DNA of 8,007 bases, from the NCBI GenBank assembly GCA_030626365.1, contig DAOUPC010000118.1, positions 1-8,007 on the forward strand, in the 5' to 3' direction. The position numbers and the translations under genes were made by a program. The notes beneath the pieces were generated by a model that saw only the letters and a list, made by a program, of their open reading frames with translations, did not search any database and had not been told where the DNA came from. This document shows positions 6,817 to 8,007 of the stretch, piece by piece (position 1 is the first letter of the stretch; each line of letters opens with the position of its first letter). The DNA is from Paracoccaceae bacterium (GTDB lineage Bacteria > Pseudomonadota > Alphaproteobacteria > Rhodobacterales > Rhodobacteraceae).

Positions 6817-6846
6817 AAGATAGGGGCGAATGCGTCCCATTTCCAA
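6817..6846 (-). promoter_or_regulatory. Possible folE2 promoter in the metZ-folE2 gap
   Basis: On the minus strand TTGGAA (6841-6846) and TATCTT (6817-6822) are separated by 18 bp. Transcription would start near 6810, about 30 nt before the folE2 ATG. The boxes are moderate matches to the sigma-70 consensus. The 97-bp metZ-folE2 gap is long enough for an independent promoter, but read-through from metZ is also possible. Confidence 0.3.
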
Positions 6847-6877
6847 CTTTTCCTGTCACACGCGGGCGGGGTGCCCT

Positions 6878-8007
6878 TTAAACAGCCTCCAGCGCCTGCA
6901 TTATGTCGCCAATCAGGTCATCGGTATCCTCGATCCCCAGCGATACGCGCACCAGACCGGGGGTGATGCCCAGCTCTGCGCGCTGCGCCGCCGGCAGGCG
7001 TTGGTGGGTGGTGGTGGCCGGATGGGTGACGATGGTTTTGGCATCACCCAGATTGTTGGAAATCACCGCAATCTTCAGCGCGTTGACAAAGCGGAACGCC
7101 GCCACCTGCCCGCCCTTCAACTCAAGCGACAAAACCGTGCCCCCCTTGCCCATCTGTGCACGACACAGATCAAACTGCGGATGGCTTTCATGGCCCGGAT
7201 AAATCACCTGCGCCAATGCCGGGTGCCCCTGAACCGCCTGCGTTACCGCCAGCGCACTGGCGGTCTGCGCCCGGACCCGCAGTTCCATCGTTTCCAGCCC
7301 CTTGAGCATCACCCACGCGGTGAATGGGCTCATCGAGCCGCCGGTGTGCTTCATATAAGGTTCAACCGTCTTGCGGATAAATTCGCGACTGCCCAGAATG
7401 ATACCGCCCAGCGCGCGGCCCTGCCCGTCGATGTGTTTGGTGGCCGAATAGATCACCACATCGGCCCCCTGCGCGATGGCATCGGAATAGACCGGCGTAG
7501 CAAAGACGTTATCGACCAGAACGGTTGCCCCGGCAGCATGGGCCAAATCGCATACCGCGCGAATATCAATCACCTCAAGCGTCGGGTTAGAGACCGATTC
7601 AAAGAACACAGCGGCCGTATCGGGGCGGATCGCCGCGCGCCACTGATCCAGATCGGTGCCATCGACAAACGTCACCTCGACCCCGAACCGGCGCAACACA
7701 TCATCCAGCACATAAAGGCACGACCCGAACAGCGCACGCGCCGCGACCACGTGATCGCCCGCCTTCAGCATCGCCATCAACGCACCCGATACCGCCGCCA
7801 TGCCGCTGGCGGTGGCAAAGCCGTCTTCGGCCCCTTCGATCAGCGCGATGCGGTCCTCGAACATGGCCACGGTCGGGTTACCATAGCGGGCATAGATAAA
7901 TTCATCATCCCCCGTGCCAAGAAACCGGGCCTCGGCGGCCTCGGCGCTGTCATAGACAAAGCCCTGGGTAAGAAAGATCGCCTCGCTTACCTCGCCATAC
8001 TGGCTGC
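6878..8007 (-). CDS. metZ: O-succinylhomoserine sulfhydrylase, N-terminus outside window
   Basis: PLP-dependent Cys/Met-metabolism enzyme that makes homocysteine directly from O-succinylhomoserine and sulfide, upstream of methionine synthase. The visible 375 residues begin SQYGEVSEAIFLTQGFVYDSAEAAEARF, which is characteristic of MetZ, so only a short N-terminal piece is missing past 8007. Further motifs are FIYARYGNPTV, ATASGMAAVSGALMAMLKAGDHVV (cofactor-phosphate region), FFESVSNPTLEVIDI, VLVDNVFATPVY (Asp contacting the PLP pyridine N), and YSATKHIDGQGRALGG. In the last motif the Schiff-base lysine is encoded at 7436-7438. The C-terminus has THPATTTHQRL and PGLVRVSLGIEDTDDLIGDI. The SATKHIDGQGR form favours MetZ over MetB or MetC. 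It is the first visible gene of the leftward series metZ-folE2-trkH-decarboxylase. The sequence shows no damage. The choice of succinyl over acetyl ester as substrate rests on subfamily motifs. Confidence 0.95.
   Translation of the reverse strand, partial: SQYGEVSEAIFLTQGFVYDSAEAAEARFLGTGDDEFIYARYGNPTVAMFEDRIALIEGAEDGFATASGMAAVSGALMAMLKAGDHVVAARALFGSCLYVLDDVLRRFGVEVTFVDGTDLDQWRAAIRPDTAAVFFESVSNPTLEVIDIRAVCDLAHAAGATVLVDNVFATPVYSDAIAQGADVVIYSATKHIDGQGRALGGIILGSREFIRKTVEPYMKHTGGSMSPFTAWVMLKGLETMELRVRAQTASALAVTQAVQGHPALAQVIYPGHESHPQFDLCRAQMGKGGTVLSLELKGGQVAAFRFVNALKIAVISNNLGDAKTIVTHPATTTHQRLPAAQRAELGITPGLVRVSLGIEDTDDLIGDIMQALEAV

Noticed and set aside
6781..6846. Extension of folE2 by 22 codons to 6846
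   Set aside because: AGGGGGA sits 8 nt before the ATG at 6780 and the extra residues do not look like FolE2. The upstream segment also holds the candidate promoter.
6847..6877. Possible terminator after metZ
   Set aside because: Only a short imperfect pairing between CACCCCGCCC-type and GCGGGCGGGG-type stretches is present, without a convincing stem or U-tract.

Overview
The window reads as chromosomal core DNA of an alphaproteobacterium, most likely Rhodobacteraceae (Roseobacter group). The basis is the high G+C coding bias, the style of the protein sequences, FolE2 as the folate-pathway cyclohydrolase, and a secreted SPOR/peptidoglycan-binding/trypsin-fold protein of a type I associate with this group. 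This is inference from the sequence alone. I see no tRNA, rRNA, CRISPR array, insertion sequence, phage gene or integration site.

Layout. On the minus strand, 1-483 is the 5' part of glyQ (glycyl-tRNA synthetase alpha chain), cut by the window edge. A 210-bp divergent intergenic region (484-693) carries a good candidate glyQ promoter. On the plus strand, 694-2457 encodes a secreted 587-residue protein: SPOR-like domain, acidic linker, peptidoglycan-binding domain, unassigned middle domain, then a trypsin/HtrA-type fold in which all three catalytic positions look replaced. A compact hairpin at 2467-2485 separates it from a convergent minus-strand cluster.

The minus-strand cluster, in order of transcription, is metZ (O-succinylhomoserine sulfhydrylase, 5' end outside the window), folE2 (GTP cyclohydrolase IB), trkH (potassium uptake channel subunit), and an AruI-like thiamine-diphosphate-dependent decarboxylase whose ATG directly follows the trkH stop codon. 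The gaps are 97 bp, 62 bp and 0 bp. The first two genes belong to methionine and folate biosynthesis, which meet at methionine synthesis. The last two look translationally coupled although no pathway link between them is obvious.

Most of the window is ordinary housekeeping DNA. The items most worth a second look are the predicted pseudoprotease with its single cysteine pair, and the TAGATG junction joining a K+ channel subunit to a divergent AruI-like enzyme. I found no convincing sign of a wholly new multi-gene system.
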